A DNA stretch of 64,000 nucleotides from Hemileia vastatrix (lineage: Eukaryota; Basidiomycota; Pucciniomycetes; Pucciniales; Zaghouaniaceae): positions 32,483,700 through 32,547,699 of the forward strand of contig JASXTE010000001.1 of the NCBI GenBank assembly GCA_030280995.1, given 5' to 3'. Shown one piece after another: positions 23,660 to 36,302 of the stretch. Made by a program: the position numbers and the translations under genes. Position 1 is the first letter of the stretch; each line of letters begins with the position of its first letter. The notes under the pieces were generated by a model. That model had not been told where the DNA came from. It saw only the letters and a program-made list of their open reading frames with translations, and made no database searches.

Positions 23660-24773
23660 GTTTACATCAAAAATTGATGATGTACCTTTTTCATCTACAC
23701 AAGGATTAAAAAATGAGATTACTTCCCGATTGGAGATGTTACAGCTTCTTCTCACTCAGAAATAAGCTTGTAATAAGGAGACTACTTCAAGTCAAAAATT
23801 TTTGTCAAAACTTGACCAATATCCAACCTTTGATGTTTATTCTTCCTCTGATTGGCAGCAATTTATTTGCAGGATTGATAATCTGAAAAATTCTTACAAA
23901 CTCCAAGATGAGGATAATGTGTCAAAATTTATTTTTTTATTCAGCAATGTATCCCTAATTTGGTATGAATCTGTCCTCTTAGATAAAAATGACTCTTATG
24001 GGAAGATTGGAAAAAATTAATTAAAGCACAATTTGGTAGTTGCAAGTTTAGATTAGCTCTAAAAAGGCAGTATGAAGAAGCTATATATATCTCTTCTTCT
24101 GCTGAAGAACCTATTGAATTCCTGATGAAGCTTGTGAAAATTCTGAGGGAAATGGACCCAGATATGGAGTTTGAATTATGGAAAGACAGGATTGTCAATA
24201 AATTGTCTATGTCTCTTAGAGACCTGTAAGTTTCTAGGACTGTGTTCTCAAGTGAACCTTCTTCTTTTATTAATACTTTTAATGAGATCCTTTTAAATAA
24301 AAAGTATGATTCTAAAAGATTCATTCCTAGAACTTGATTGGAGAAAACCTCTGGAAAAGGTTGGTAAACTTTCTGCCCCTTTTGCACCTAAAAAGTAAGC
24401 AACAAAAACTTGCTTCAATTTCAGCAAGCCTTGGCAGAAAGCCCATGTTTGTGACAAGATGATAAATCTTGTTGAACAGACAGAGGAACATGCTGATAAC
24501 GCAATAGCACTGAATGATACTTCAAGTGATTGTGCCAGAAATATTTCATATGAATCTCACCAGGAAATGTTAACGTTAGAAGAAGATAATCATTATTTAA
24601 ATAATATTGGCATTGGAAATAATGATTTATCTACATTAGAAGATGCTGAGATCATAAGAAATCTTGAGGAAAGCTCAATTATTATTTCCCCCCTCAAGGC
24701 ACCAGTCTTGATTATTGGAAATATTATTGAGGTTGTTTTAGATTCTGGAGCTGGAAGAAGTGTAGTATCTTAA
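23660..24773 (+). pseudogene. Element H gag remnant and protease
   Basis: It opens in the Gag coiled-coil/linker region. The capsid-like domain (KLDQYPTFDVYSSSDWQ, YKLQDEDNVSKF) follows, then a frameshift near 24000. The degenerate zinc knuckle reads CFNFSKPWQKAHVC (second Cys and Gly lost). The protease motif VLDSGAGRSVVS ends at a TAA at 24771. It is close to element B in sequence. Confidence 0.8.
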
Positions 24774-26206
24774 AAAGCACTTTCTTCAGTTGATCAAGAT
24801 TATAAATGAAAATTTATGCCTATCATTTCTGAAAATTGGAGAGGTTATGGATCTGTTTTGTCCCCCATCGGTAAATACAACACCAAAGTTTTTTTCAAAT
24901 ATAACCATGGTTTTGTAAGAGCTATGTGTGATTTTGTTGTCAAGAAAAATTTTAATTTGAGCAGTTGGTTCATTATGGGAAAAGAAAATTTAACCTAATA
25001 TGGAATAAAGTTGGATCCCTCAAACCAATGCTTCACAATGGGGATGAATGGAAAGAGAAAATTTAAGATTTCCTCCCCAAAAAAATTATTAACACCAGGT
25101 TTGAACACATGTCATTCTGTAGCTCAATATTAAGGAAGATTTATAAAAGAAATTCCTGCCCTTTTTATTGAAATTGAAACTGCTTATTTTGGATAACACC
25201 TTTCTGGTGAGGAAAAAGATTCCATCATTCAATTGATAAAATCTTTTCCTATGGCATTTTCTCATGGGTCACATGAATTAGGATTGGTAAAAGAAGAAAT
25301 GAAGCTTTCATTATCTTTCCCATTAACTTAAATGCCACCTAGTTTAAAGAAAAAGCCTTATCCTTCTTCTCCAAAAAAGAGAAAAGATATTGAAGACAAT
25401 ATATCTACCCTTTTAAAAATGAATATTATTGAGAAGGTAGTTGAGACACCTAAACATTGTGTTATCTCACCTGTACTAATTTCTTATGTAAAATATAAAG
25501 CCAGGTTATGTGGTTATTATACAGCATTAAACACTTATACTGTTGATGATATCTATTATTTACCTAGAATCAGCTCTATAAATGCTACCTTACAAGGTGC
25601 TATATATATTAGCTGTTTAGATGGTAATAAATGATAACACCAGGTACCTGTTGAGAAAAATTCTCAGAATTATCTGATGATTGCTACTCATATGGGTATT
25701 TATAAGTATGTTAGGATGCCATTTGGCCCCAAAAATGCCCCTTCAGTTTTTCAGAAAGTTATGGATAACACATTCCATCAGGAAATAATTGTAGGATGGC
25801 TCATAGTCTAAATTGATGATATCATCATATTCTATAAAACATTTGAGGACCATCTTAACCACCTGTGTAAAGTTTTTTTTATTATATGGATGAGATAAAT
25901 ATGAAACTTGTCTTGAAAAAATATAAATTTGTTTTTCATTCTTTGAAAGAGCTTGGTCATGTTGTCTCAGGTTTGCAGATATGTTTTGACCAAAACAAAG
26001 TGGCAGCCATACAACAGGTGAAAGCTCCTACCACAGTTAGAGAGCTACAGAATTTTTTGAGAATTTGTGGATACTATAAAAAGTATATTAAAAATCATCG
26101 GTTCATAGCATTCTCCCTTATTCAATTAACTAGGAAAGATTTTGCTTTTGTCTGGAACAGTGAAAGACAAAGATCGTTTGACACTATGAAGCATTGTTTG
26201 ATTTGA
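24774..26206 (+). pseudogene. Element H reverse transcriptase remnant
   Basis: RT blocks are KKPYPSSPKKRKDIEDN, CVISPVLISY, ARLCGYYTALN, SCLDGNK, MPFGPKNAPSVF and the catalytic box with Tyr replaced by a stop (TAA-IDD at about 25810). The GHVVSG block and thumb follow. Stops or frameshifts lie at 24996, 25330, 25632, 25810 and 25880. Confidence 0.8.
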
Positions 26207-27450
26207 GCACCTATTCTTGCTTTTCCTGACTTTAAAAAACCATTCTTTATACACTGATTCCAGTTTTATTGGTCTTCGTTCTGCTCTCCATCAAAAACAA
26301 TTTATCAATAGTAAAGTATCAGAAGTAGTAAATTGATATATTTCAAGAACCTTGAGAAATAGTGAATTGAAATATGGTGCCACTCAACGGGAGTTTTTGG
26401 CAGTAGTTTGTGCTCTAGAAAAGATACATTATTATCTGGATGACCAGAAATTTGAACTTTTCACTGACTGCAGTGCAGTTAAATCCCTCTTATACTTGAA
26501 AACAACTAACGGACATATGTTCAGATGGCAGTTAGCAGTTCAAGAATACAGAGGGAGGATGACAATAATTCATAGGGCTAGTATTGTTCACTCAAATTTA
26601 GATATTTTATCAAGGTTACCTTTGCCAAATGATTACTCAAAATCTTCATATGTTCCTGAAGATGAGATAGTTCACCTTCATGGGATATATGTTGTTGATA
26701 TGGAGGAAGAGCTATTACAGGTTATTCTGGATTCATATGATAAGGAAACTGACTTAAAGGGGTTATGTACTATATTAAATGATCCAAAGAATGCTTCAAT
26801 AAAAGCATTATTTAAAATCCTCCCACCAAAGTACCAGAAGGCTTTGGAAAAATGTAAATTTTCAATTGATGAAGTCTACCTATATTATAGAAGAAAGTTG
26901 AGTAATGTTATTGTTATTCCCTCTTCTATTAAAGAGATCATCTTGAAAATTTGTCATGATGACATATTGGCTGGAAATTTTGATCTTGAGAAAACAATGA
27001 TCAGAACTAAGAACACTGCTTGGTGGGTTAATATTTCTGAAGACACAAAACTATATGTTGAATCCTGTGATTCTTGCCAAAAATCAAAAAGATTGATTGG
27101 TAAAAGAGCTGGATTAATGCAAAATATTGAATCACCTGGTGCACTATGGTAAATAATAAAAATGGACTTTATAGCAGGATTACCCATTTCTGGGAAAGAC
27201 AGTTATAACTCTTTTGAGGTTATTGTGGACAGACTCACAAAAATGTGTAAATTTATCCCTACTCACAAGGATTTTTCCACTAAATAATTAGCTTTCTTGT
27301 GGTGGTCTCATATTTTTAATACTTCTGGTTTTCCTAAGGCCATAATCTCTGACAGGGACTTTGAATTCACTTCTGAATTTTGGATGTCTCTGATGGATGT
27401 TTGTAATTGTGATCTGAAACTTTCTACTGCCCTTCACCCACAGACTGATG
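26207..27450 (+). pseudogene. Element H RNase H and integrase, 5' part
   Basis: A small frameshift hits RNase H at its YTD box (about 26245). A 266-codon open stretch (26352-27152) then covers the RNase H end, tether and integrase zinc domain (CHDDILAGNFD, CDSCQKSK). The first catalytic Asp box reads IKMDFIAGLP after a stop, and the second is ISDRDFEF. It breaks at HPQTDV, where element C inserted. Confidence 0.8.
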
Positions 27451-27455
27451 TATTA
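27451..27455 (+). repeat. Target-site duplication, left of element C
   Basis: TATTA here pairs with GATTA at 36303-36307. Removing C with one copy restores the H integrase reading around the DG(L)AERM box, as in other copies. One base has changed in the left copy. Confidence 0.8.
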
Positions 27456-28632
27456 TGTCAGCCTAAATATCCTTAGGACTGAGTATTTCTTATGCTTAAA
27501 ATAAGATAACCTTAAGTAAATTAAGCTTATATCTTAAAAATAAGGTTAAAATAATAATATATATTATTATATTATATATATATATAATTATTATTCTATT
27601 ATACAACTTATAGTAGTTTAAATAGCTTATCCATAGCCTAATAATACTTATTAAGGTGTTAATGGAGTCATAATATACTTATCTTAAGTGATATGAAGTA
27701 ATTATTGACATACGTAAGCTTATATGTATACATAAATCTCATATTCAGTGAAATATGCAGTATATTATGTATATTTAGGTATATAAGTGGGTTTTAGCCC
27801 CTTAATAGCCTAAAAACTTTGTTTTTCTGCTTATTTAAGGTCATATGGACGAAATCAGTGGACTCACAATGCCTACAGAAGCATAGACACCTATATCAGG
27901 CACATACACCCAGTTTGGACAACTTAATTTACTTCCTTGGATGGTTATTCACGGATTTATGGGTTGGAAGGACATTTCTGGGGTAATGTGGATGCTTGGG
28001 GATGTTATTGGGGGCTTGGACATTTTATTTGTTTCCTTTATATGCTTTTGTTTTCATTAAATTTCTTTTTGACTGTTTATTTTACCTGTTTCTTTATGGT
28101 ATCTGCTTTTATCTGGATTATCTATTTATGGTATAGATCTGTGTTATTATTAATAGTGATGGAGGGTCCTTACTGGATGTCTGGGTGTTGAAACTGCTTG
28201 AAGTGGAAACCATGGGGAGGTGATGGGCCCTCACATTGCTGTAATTGCCGGGGATAGCAGTGACATCATCTGGATTGAAGGTCTGTGCACTCCAGTGGAT
28301 TTGGGTATAAGTAAGGAGGGATTTTGACGGTTATTTATCATCATTCAATTACTACAATCCAAAAAACCACTAAAATACAATTATTAGCATTCAAAAATAT
28401 ATTATAAAGCTATTATAAATTGATATTATCTTTATATAAGCTATAACTATATATTATACATCTATTTTCCACCACTAGCACGCATTTAAATCCAAGTATT
28501 GTGAGTTTTATTTGAGTATAACTATTTTATTAGTCTTCCCCTGAGGTTTAATCACTAAATCATTTATCAATAAGTAGTAGGACCATAAATAAACACTATT
28601 ATATCATACTTATATACTAGACTATACTGGCA
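27456..28632 (+). repeat. 5' LTR of element C (1177 bp)
   Basis: It runs from TGTCAGCCTAAATATCC to CTATACTGGCA and is the same length as the 3' LTR at 35126-36302, from which it differs by scattered substitutions. A TATA-like GGTATAAGTAAGG (28315-28327) lies in the 3' third. Confidence 0.9.
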
Positions 28633-28633
28633 A

Positions 28634-28647
28634 TTGAAGGTCTTTCC
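28634..28647 (+). promoter_or_regulatory. Element C primer-binding site
   Basis: TTGAAGGTCTTTCC follows the 5' LTR by one base. It is a diverged copy of the TTGGGG-x-CCTTTCC block common to the other elements. Confidence 0.55.
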
Positions 28648-29142
28648 TTATATTTTACTTAGTATTTAGTATAAGCCTTGGGACGTGATTTTTACTTAAG
28701 TACAGCTCAAAATAACCAAATATTTGGGTCTTCTGCATATTAGTGGGTCATCATAACTCAGTGATTGCGGAAAAGAACCCTTAAAATAATTTTACTAATT
28801 TTTTATCATAAAAATTAGGTATTTACAGTAGTAACTGTATCCAATATAAACACAATTTCACTTGGTATTTGGACACCAATATAACACCCAATTAAATTGG
28901 TATTTGGTTAAATCTTGGTAAGCTACTTATTCACCCTTATAAAGGTCTAGTTAAACTTATTATTATATTTTTAACAGACTTTTTCAAATTTTTCTTATAA
29001 TTTATTTAAATAAATAAAGATATAAATTCAGGGTAAGCTCCATTGCTTTTTTATTAGTAATATCATTGCTAATATCTTTTGTCTACTAGTTCCATAGAGT
29101 TTTTTCCTTCCGTAGACATAAAATATTGTCATTTTTAACAAT
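28648..29142 (+). other. Element C leader, possible short intron
   Basis: This is AT-rich leader. TGGTAAGCTAC at 28917 matches a donor and is conserved in element D. Downstream, TTGCTAATATC followed by TTTTGTCTACTAG (AG at 29088-29089) resembles a branch site and acceptor 54 nt before the gag ATG. No ORF of note otherwise. Confidence 0.4.
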
Positions 29143-31554
29143 ATGAGTGCTCCCCAGGACAGTGTAAGTGAAAAGCCTGCTTATAACACCAGGTCTAAAG
29201 CTAACAAAAACTTTCCAGGACATCACCATGGAGGGTCAACAATACCCCCAGGGAGAAAGCATGAGTATAGAAGAAAAGGACGCCCTCTTAAAAAATATAA
29301 CTATAAAAAAGACGTCTCCTCCTCTTCAGGATCAACTGTCCTACCTGGCCAAACAGGTTCTGAAGTTGGATGAATCCAAATCACTCATGTTCAAAAAGGT
29401 AGAGCAATTGAAAAACAATTGCAAGGTAGGGGTTCAGCAGATGAATCAGGCATTGGCAGAGTTAAAGGGAGGCCAGCCCAGTCAGTCAAATCAGCAACCC
29501 CCTACCCAAGGCGGGTCAACTCACTCCCAGGAGAAAATCCTGGTAGACAAATGGAAATGGGACTGGTTTCATCAACAGTGGACAAGCCACAGTTGAAACA
29601 GGGATCCTCCACCTCATCTGACTTCCTCAGCTCACCCTTACAAAGGAAAAAAGCGCCAAAAATTAGGACTGGCAACCATCCCATGGTAAGTAGATTACCC
29701 TTTCAGATTGAACATAATACTGATAATTACAATATAGGTAATTCTATTGATGTTAAATCTGTGCAAAAAATAGAGGAGGATTTAAGAAATTTAGGTTTTA
29801 GAGTAGATACACCTGACTTGTCTTTTGTCCACAATAACAGTACTATTTATAATGATAATACAGTTAACCCTCAGTTGCAACCACCTACTAGTGAGATGAG
29901 AAGTTCACAGGAGAGTGAGAGAATCGAAAAGGAAGACATGGAATATTTTAACAATAATCCAACTGTCCATAGAATTGTTTCAGAATTGTGGAATAGAATG
30001 ACTGATTTTGAGGAGCAGACAGTTAAGCTCACTAGTGATACAATTTCATCCTTTAAATTAAACATTTCTCAATTAGCAACACATAACAAAGAATTAGAGA
30101 AAGAACATTTGTCTCTAACTCTTAAATATGATTCATTGAGTAATAAATATAATGAACTTTCAAACAAATTCTGTGAGTTAGAGAAATTATATGAAACACA
30201 TTTATTAAAAACTGAATCAAGAACAAAGTTATCTTTTGCCCAGACAAATCAAAGTGTCTCTGAGTTGCTACAAAGATTAACTAAAGTTGAGATTGAAACT
30301 GCCAATCTATTAATGAACCAGGATAATCATAAGTATAATCAATATAATAATAATCCTTTCATTGGCAAAAGTGAATCTCATTCCTTCCCTATACCACCAC
30401 AATTAAAACCATCTGGTGGTAGTGTCAAATCTGAAAATGTAAGTCACAAATACGTGCAGGAGGAAATACAAGACCATTTATCAAAAGTGAATGAGTTGTT
30501 GAATTTACCTAAGATTAGTGAGATAAAATCCAATCAGAAAAACTGGCCTAAGATAGATCAGTACCCAACTTATGATGGGGAAGCCAGCTCTGATTGGCAA
30601 CATTTTATTCAAAGAATTGACAACTTGAAATTCTCATATAAGTTACCAGATGAAGAAATAACATCAAAATAAATTTCTTTATTTAAGGATGTTGCTTTAT
30701 TATGTTTTGAAGCTGTCTTGAGTAAGGGTAAAGATTACTCTTGGGCTGAATGGAAACAACTTATTGAAAAACCATTTGGAGGTTCTAAATTCAGGCTTAC
30801 TCAGCAGAGACTTTATGAGAAGACTAGGTATAATCCATTGAATGGTGACAAACCTATGGTATTTTTAATGAATTTAAATAAAATATTAAAAGCCATTGAG
30901 CCTCACATGGATTTTAACTTATGGAAAGATAAGATAATATATAAATTACCTATATCTGTCAGAGATATTTTTGTAGCTAGAACATTAAATGTTACTGAAT
31001 ATTCTGATTTTATTAATATTTGCAATGAAATATTATTAAACCATAAGTATGAATCAAGGTATTCCACTTATAAACAATATGTTGAACCTGTAAAAATTCA
31101 GAATTCAAAAAAACTTCAGGAGAAGCAGAAAAAACCTACTGCACCTGTAGTACCTAAAAAGCATAAAACAAATACTTGTTATAAGTGTAACAAACCTTGG
31201 GTAAAAGGTCACAAATGTGAGAAAAACATAAATATTGTTGAAAATCAACGTGAATCTGAAACTGAAACTGAAAAAAGTAAAGAATCAAGTGATTATGACA
31301 GCAATATCTCATATAGTGATGAAAATGAAGTCTGTATGTTGGAAGATGATTTGTCCATCTTTGAAAATCCAATATTAAATATGGACTCAAATGAATCTTT
31401 AATGAATTTTGAGGATGCTGAAATCATTAAGGATATACAAGCTTATAACTTTAGAATGACACCTATCATGGTTCCAGCTATCATTTCTGGTGAAAATGTT
31501 AATATAGTACTGGACACAGGAGCTGCTGGTTCTGTTATTTCCACTAATACATAA
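29143..31554 (+). pseudogene. Element C gag and protease
   Basis: The gag-frame ATG at 29143 opens MSAPQDSVSEKPAYNTRSK, with a basic YNTRSK box. A TGA at 29371 interrupts it inside the ORF-X overlap. The frame reopens for the coiled-coil segment (29880-30350) and the capsid-like domain (KIDQYPTYDGEASSDWQ), with TAA at 30670. The zinc knuckle CYKCNKPWVKGHKC is intact. The protease motif VLDTGAAGSVIS is followed by TAA at 31552. All pieces share frame 1. Confidence 0.85.
29228..29596 (+). CDS. ORF-X of element C: overlapping +1-frame protein, 122 aa
   Basis: Unrecognised protein in the +1 frame relative to gag. It is counted from the ATG at 29228, which has a strong context (CACCATGG); the frame is open further upstream. 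It has an N-terminal acidic stretch (MSIEEKDALL), IKKTSPPLQDQLS, a coiled-coil-like segment (about residues 35-75) and a Trp-rich end (WKWDWFHQQW). TGA at 29594 ends it, at the same place as in element D. Beyond the stop, the frame still shows the HPY-plus-basic tail and PW-TAA ending (to 29689) found in B and E. The ancestral protein may therefore have been longer. Confidence 0.55.
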   Translation: MEGQQYPQGESMSIEEKDALLKNITIKKTSPPLQDQLSYLAKQVLKLDESKSLMFKKVEQLKNNCKVGVQQMNQALAELKGGQPSQSNQQPPTQGGSTHSQEKILVDKWKWDWFHQQWTSHS

Positions 31555-33294
31555 CAGAAAATTGATAGTGAATATAAGTTTAAGCTTGAACCACTTCAAA
31601 ATAAAAATTGGAGAGGTTTTAGATCAGTGCTACACCCCATTGGTAAATACAAAGCTGTTGTTTTCTTTAAACATCAACATGGTTATGTGAGGGTAACTTG
31701 TGACTTTGTAGTAATGGATAATACTAACTGTAGTAATTGTTTTATCATTGGAAATGATATTCTGACTAAATTTGGTGTGAAATTAGACCCTGCTAATAAC
31801 AATTTTACAATTGGAATGAATGGTAAAAGGAGATTTAAAATAAATTCTTTTAACACAGTCTTACAAATTGAGTCAGTAACAAATTCCCCGTGTAAAGGAA
31901 GAGAATCCAATGAGATGGAACTTCTGGAAACAGAAATTTCAAAAGCATCATTTGGCACTCAGATAAGTAAAGCTGAGAAAAATAATATTTTGGAATTAAT
32001 TAAAGCATTTCCAATGGCTTTTGCACATGGTACCAATGAACTTGGCCTTGTAAAAGATCATGAAATGAAGATTATTTTAACCTGTGATATGGATAATATT
32101 CCTGCTAGTCTTAAAAAGAAACCATACCCTGCTTCACCAATGAAGAGGAAAGACATAGAGGATAATATTAAGATGTTATTAAAAATGTACATTCTTGAGA
32201 AGGTTGAAACTACACCAAAATATTGTGTAATATCACCAGTGCTAATTTCTTATGAGCAAGATAAAGCAAGACTGTGTGGTGATTATAGAGCATTAAATAC
32301 ATTTACAGTAGATGATATTTATCCCTTGCCAAGGATTGCCTCTATACATGCTACCCTTAAAGGTGCTAAATATATAAGTTGCCTAGATGGAAATAAAGGA
32401 TACCATCAAATTCCTGTTAAAAAGAATTCACAGAACTTTTTGTTGATAGCAACACACATGGGAATTTATAAGTATGTCCGAATGCCATTTGGACCAAAAA
32501 ATGCTCCATCAGTATTTCAGAAGTTAATGGATATAACATTCCATAATGAAATGATTGAGGGATGGTTAATGGTATACATTGATGACATCATAGTGTTCTC
32601 TAAAACTTATAATGAACACTTAATCCATTTAAGGAAAGTATTTCAAAAAATGAATGAAATAAAAATGACCCTTGCATTGAAAAAATTTAAATTTGGGTTT
32701 GAATCTTTAAAAGTGCTTGGTCATATTGTATCTGGCTTACAAATATGTGTAGACCAAAATAAAGAGGCTGCAATAAAGAATATTGGTATTCCTCAAAATG
32801 TAAAGGATGTACAATCTTTTCTTTGAATGTGTGGTTATTATAGACAATATATAAAAAACTACCAATCAATTGCTGCACCATTGACCACATTGATAAAGAA
32901 ATCAGAAGCTTTCATTTGGAATAATGAAAGACAACTGGCTTTTAATAAGTTGAAAGAATGTTTAATGACAGCTCCTATCTTGGGATTACCAGATTTCCAA
33001 TTACCTTTTGTATTATATACAGATGCAAGTTTTATTGGTCTGGGTGCTGCTTTACATCAAAAACAACTTATTGAAGGAAAAATGTCAGAAGTAGTAATCT
33101 GCTATATTTCACGTACTCTGAGAAGTAGTGAATTGAAATATGGTGCTACTCAACTTGAATGTTTGGAAGTAGTATGGGCTCTTGAGAAGCTACATTATTA
33201 CCTTGAAGACCAAAAATTTGAGTTAATAACTGACTGTAGTGCAGTTAAAACACTCTTAAACATGATAACTCCTAATATACATATGTTTAGATGA
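31555..33294 (+). pseudogene. Element C reverse transcriptase and RNase H
   Basis: One 399-codon open stretch (31627-32826) contains the protease C-terminal region and RT: CVISPVLISYEQDKARLCGDY, SCLDGNKGYHQIPV, MPFGPKNAPSVF, MVYIDDIIVFSK and GHIVSGL. A TGA at 32824 breaks the thumb. RNase H follows (VLYTDASFIGLGAAL, ELITDCSAVK) and ends at a TGA after NIHMFR, in place of the Trp seen in B and E. Catalytic residues are kept. Confidence 0.88.
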
Positions 33295-35006
33295 AAATTA
33301 GCTGTACAAGAATACAGTGGACAGATGACTATTACACATAGAGCAGGAACCTTGCACTCTAATTTAGATCTGTTATCTAGAGTAACTATACCCAATAATG
33401 ATGATAATCCTGCTTATGTTCCTGAGTCAGAGATTATTAACATTTATGGCATTTATATTGTAGACCTTGAGTATGAATTTATGCAATCAATTCTTGATAA
33501 TTATAATTCAGATCCTGACTTGAGTAAACTCACTACAATATTAAATGATCCATCTAATGCTTCAATGAATGTTTTAATAAAAACATTACCAAATATATAG
33601 AAAGAGGCATTAGTTAAAGGAAACTTTTCCATTGAGGATGGTTTTATATATTACAGGAAAAAATTAAGTAATGTAATTGTGATTTCCCCTTAAATAAAGG
33701 AGTTAATGTTAAGTATATGTCATGATGATATATTAGCAGGTCATTTTGACTACCATAAAACATTAACCAGAGTAAAAAACACAGCTTGGTGGATTAACAT
33801 GTCTGAGGATGTTCAGAAATATGTTGAAACATGTGATTCTTGTCAAAAATCTAAAAGATTAACAGGAAAAAGAGCTGGTTTATTACAACAAATTGAGAAA
33901 ACAAAAGCTCCATGGGAAATCATTAACATGGACTTTGTAACAGGTTTACCAATAGCAGGGCATAAGAGTTATAACTCCTGCTGGGTAATTGTAGATAGAT
34001 TTACAAAGATGTGTAAATTTATTCCTACCCAAAAAGAGGTTTCTGCAAAGGACTTAGCTTTTTTATGGTGGACACAAATGTTAAATATAGCAGGTTTCCC
34101 CAAAGCAATAGTTTCTGACAGAGATCCTAAATTTACTTCTGAGTTCTGGACATCACTTATGGATGTTTCAGGGTGTCAATTAAATCTTTCTACAGCACAC
34201 CATCCACAGACTGATGGGCTAGCAGAAAGAGTGATACAAACTTTAGAAGATATGATAAGAAGATATTGTGCTTTTGGTTTTAATTTTAAAGAGAATGACA
34301 AATTCACGCATCATTGGGTAACCCTTATCCCAGGTTTAGAATTTGCATACAATAGTACAGTACATTCTGTCACTGGAAAAAAGCCATTTGAGTTATGGTT
34401 AGGTTATGTACCTAATACCCCTTCTAAAACTCTTAATAAATTACCTAGATTGGATATCCATCCAGGTACTAAGTCTTTTCTTTAAATGCAAGAATTATGC
34501 AGAAAACATGCTCAAGAATGTATAAATAGGGCGTTTGAGTATGAAAAGAAAAGATGGGATAAAGCCCATAAAGAACAAATGTTCAAAGAGGGTGATGAAG
34601 TCCTTATTTCAACACTAAATTTCAATTTAAATGGTAATGTTAAATTGAAGGATCCATTCATTGGACCATTTGTAGTTAAAAAGATGGTTGGTAATAATGC
34701 TGTTGAGGTTATTCTATATGCACCATATGATAGAAAACATCCAGTATTTCCTATTTCTCTTATAAAACCATACCATTCTAATGATACTGCTCTATTTCCA
34801 ATAAGATCAGGAAGGCATAAACAGCAACCTGAAAAATAGTTGAACAGGCAGAAATTGAAAAGATACTTAAAAAGAGACACCTTACAAAAGAAAAGGGAGT
34901 TGAATATCTATTAAGATTTAAAAATAAATCAAGTGAATATGACCAGTGGATTACAGAAAATGAAATCTCTGATCTTAAAAATCTCTAGAAAAAATTTAAA
35001 TCTAAA
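33295..35006 (+). pseudogene. Element C integrase and chromodomain
   Basis: The tether and zinc domain (CHDDILAGHFD, CDSCQKSK) are followed by the catalytic residues Asp (INMDFVTGLP), Asp (VSDRDPKF) and Glu (GLAERVIQTLED). Stops lie at 33598, about 33691 and 34483. The GPY/F-like block (PFIGPFVVKKM) ends at TAG 34837, where one frameshift occurs. The chromodomain (EIEKILKKR, EYLLRFKNK) continues in the next frame to 35006, with one stop. Confidence 0.87.
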
Positions 35007-35113
35007 TAATACTGTTTATTCAGTATATGTATTATAAAAATTATATTTTATTTTTTATTTCACTCCTTAGTTTTAATTAAATTGTCTTAACATTTTTTTT
35101 ATTGTTTTTTTTT

Positions 35114-35125
35114 GGGGTGAGCGAG
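35114..35125 (+). promoter_or_regulatory. Element C polypurine tract
   Basis: GGGGTGAGCGAG immediately precedes the 3' LTR, the position expected for plus-strand priming. Confidence 0.65.
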
Positions 35126-36302
35126 TGTCAGCCTAAATATCCTTAGGACTGAGTATTTCTCATTCTTAAAATAAGATAACCTTAAGTAAATTAAGCTTAT
35201 ATCTTAAAAATAAGGTTAAAATAATAATATATATTATTATATTATATATATATATAATTATTATTCTATTATACAACTTATAGTAGTTTAAATAGCTTAT
35301 CCATAGCCTAATAATACTTATTAAGGTGTTAATGGAGTCATAATATACTTACCTTAAGTGATATGAAGTAATTATTGACATACATAAGCTTATATGTATA
35401 CATAAATTTCATATTCAGTGAAATATGCAGTATATTATGTATATTTAGGTATATAAGTGGGTTTTAGCCCCTTAATAGCCTATAAACTTTGTTTTTCTCC
35501 TTATTTTAGGTCATATGGACGAAATCAGTGGACTCACAATGCCTAAAGAAGCATAGACACCTATATCAGGCGCATACACCCAGTTTGGACAACTTAATTT
35601 ACTTCCTTGGATGGTTATTCACGGATTTATGGGTTGGAAGGACATTTCTGGGTTAATGTGGATGCTTGGGGATGTTATTGGGGGCTTGGACATTTTATTT
35701 GTTTCCTTTATATGCTTTTGGTTTCATTAAATCTCTTTTTAACTGTTTATTTTACCTGTTTCTTTATGGTATCTGCTTTTATCTGGATTTTCTTTTTATG
35801 GTATAGATCTGTGTTATTATTAATAGTGATGGAGGGTCCTTACTGGAGGTCTGGGTGTTGAAACTGCTTGAAGTGGACGCCATGGGGAGGTGATGGGCCC
35901 TAACAGTGCTGTAATTTCAGGGGATAGCAGTGACATCATCTGGATTGAAGGTCTGTGCACTCCAGTGTATTTGGGTATAAGTAAGGAGGGATTTTGACGG
36001 TTATTTATCATCATTCAATTACTACAATCCAAAAAACCACTACAATACAATTATTAGCATTCAAAAATATATTATAAAGCTATTATAAATTGATATTATC
36101 TTTATATAAGCTATAACTATATATTATACATCTATTTTCCACCACTAGCACGCATTTAAATCCAAGTATTGTGAGTTTTATTTGAGTATAACTATTTTAT
36201 TAGTCTTCCCCTGAGGTTTAATCACTAAATCATTTATCAATAAGTAGTAGGACCATAAATAAACACTATTATATCATACTCATATACTAGACTATACTGA
36301 CA
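35126..36302 (+). repeat. 3' LTR of element C (1177 bp)
   Basis: It runs from TGTCAGCCTAAATATCC to CTATACTGACA. The right target duplication GATTA (36303-36307) follows at once. Confidence 0.9.

Larger units (their letters stand above)
27456..36302 (+). mobile_element. Element C: complete Ty3/gypsy chromovirus nested in element H
   Basis: It has two 1177-bp LTRs, a TSD, PBS, leader, ORF-X, gag, protease, RT, RNase H, integrase, chromodomain and polypurine tract, all on the + strand. Gag through the integrase C-terminus stays in one reading frame from 29143 to 34839. About eight point stops break it and a single frameshift precedes the chromodomain. It is younger than H but no longer autonomous. 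Confidence 0.92.

Noticed and set aside
33280..33300. Alternative genetic code (TGA as Trp)
   Set aside because: Element E and the Harbinger transposase use TGG for conserved Trp and do not use TGA in frame. The TGA codons are found only in decayed C/D copies.
29143..34839. RIP-type mutation as the cause of the stops in element C
   Set aside because: Stops come from mixed changes (CAA to TAA, TTA to TAA, TGG to TGA), without a clear C-to-T excess that I can establish by eye.
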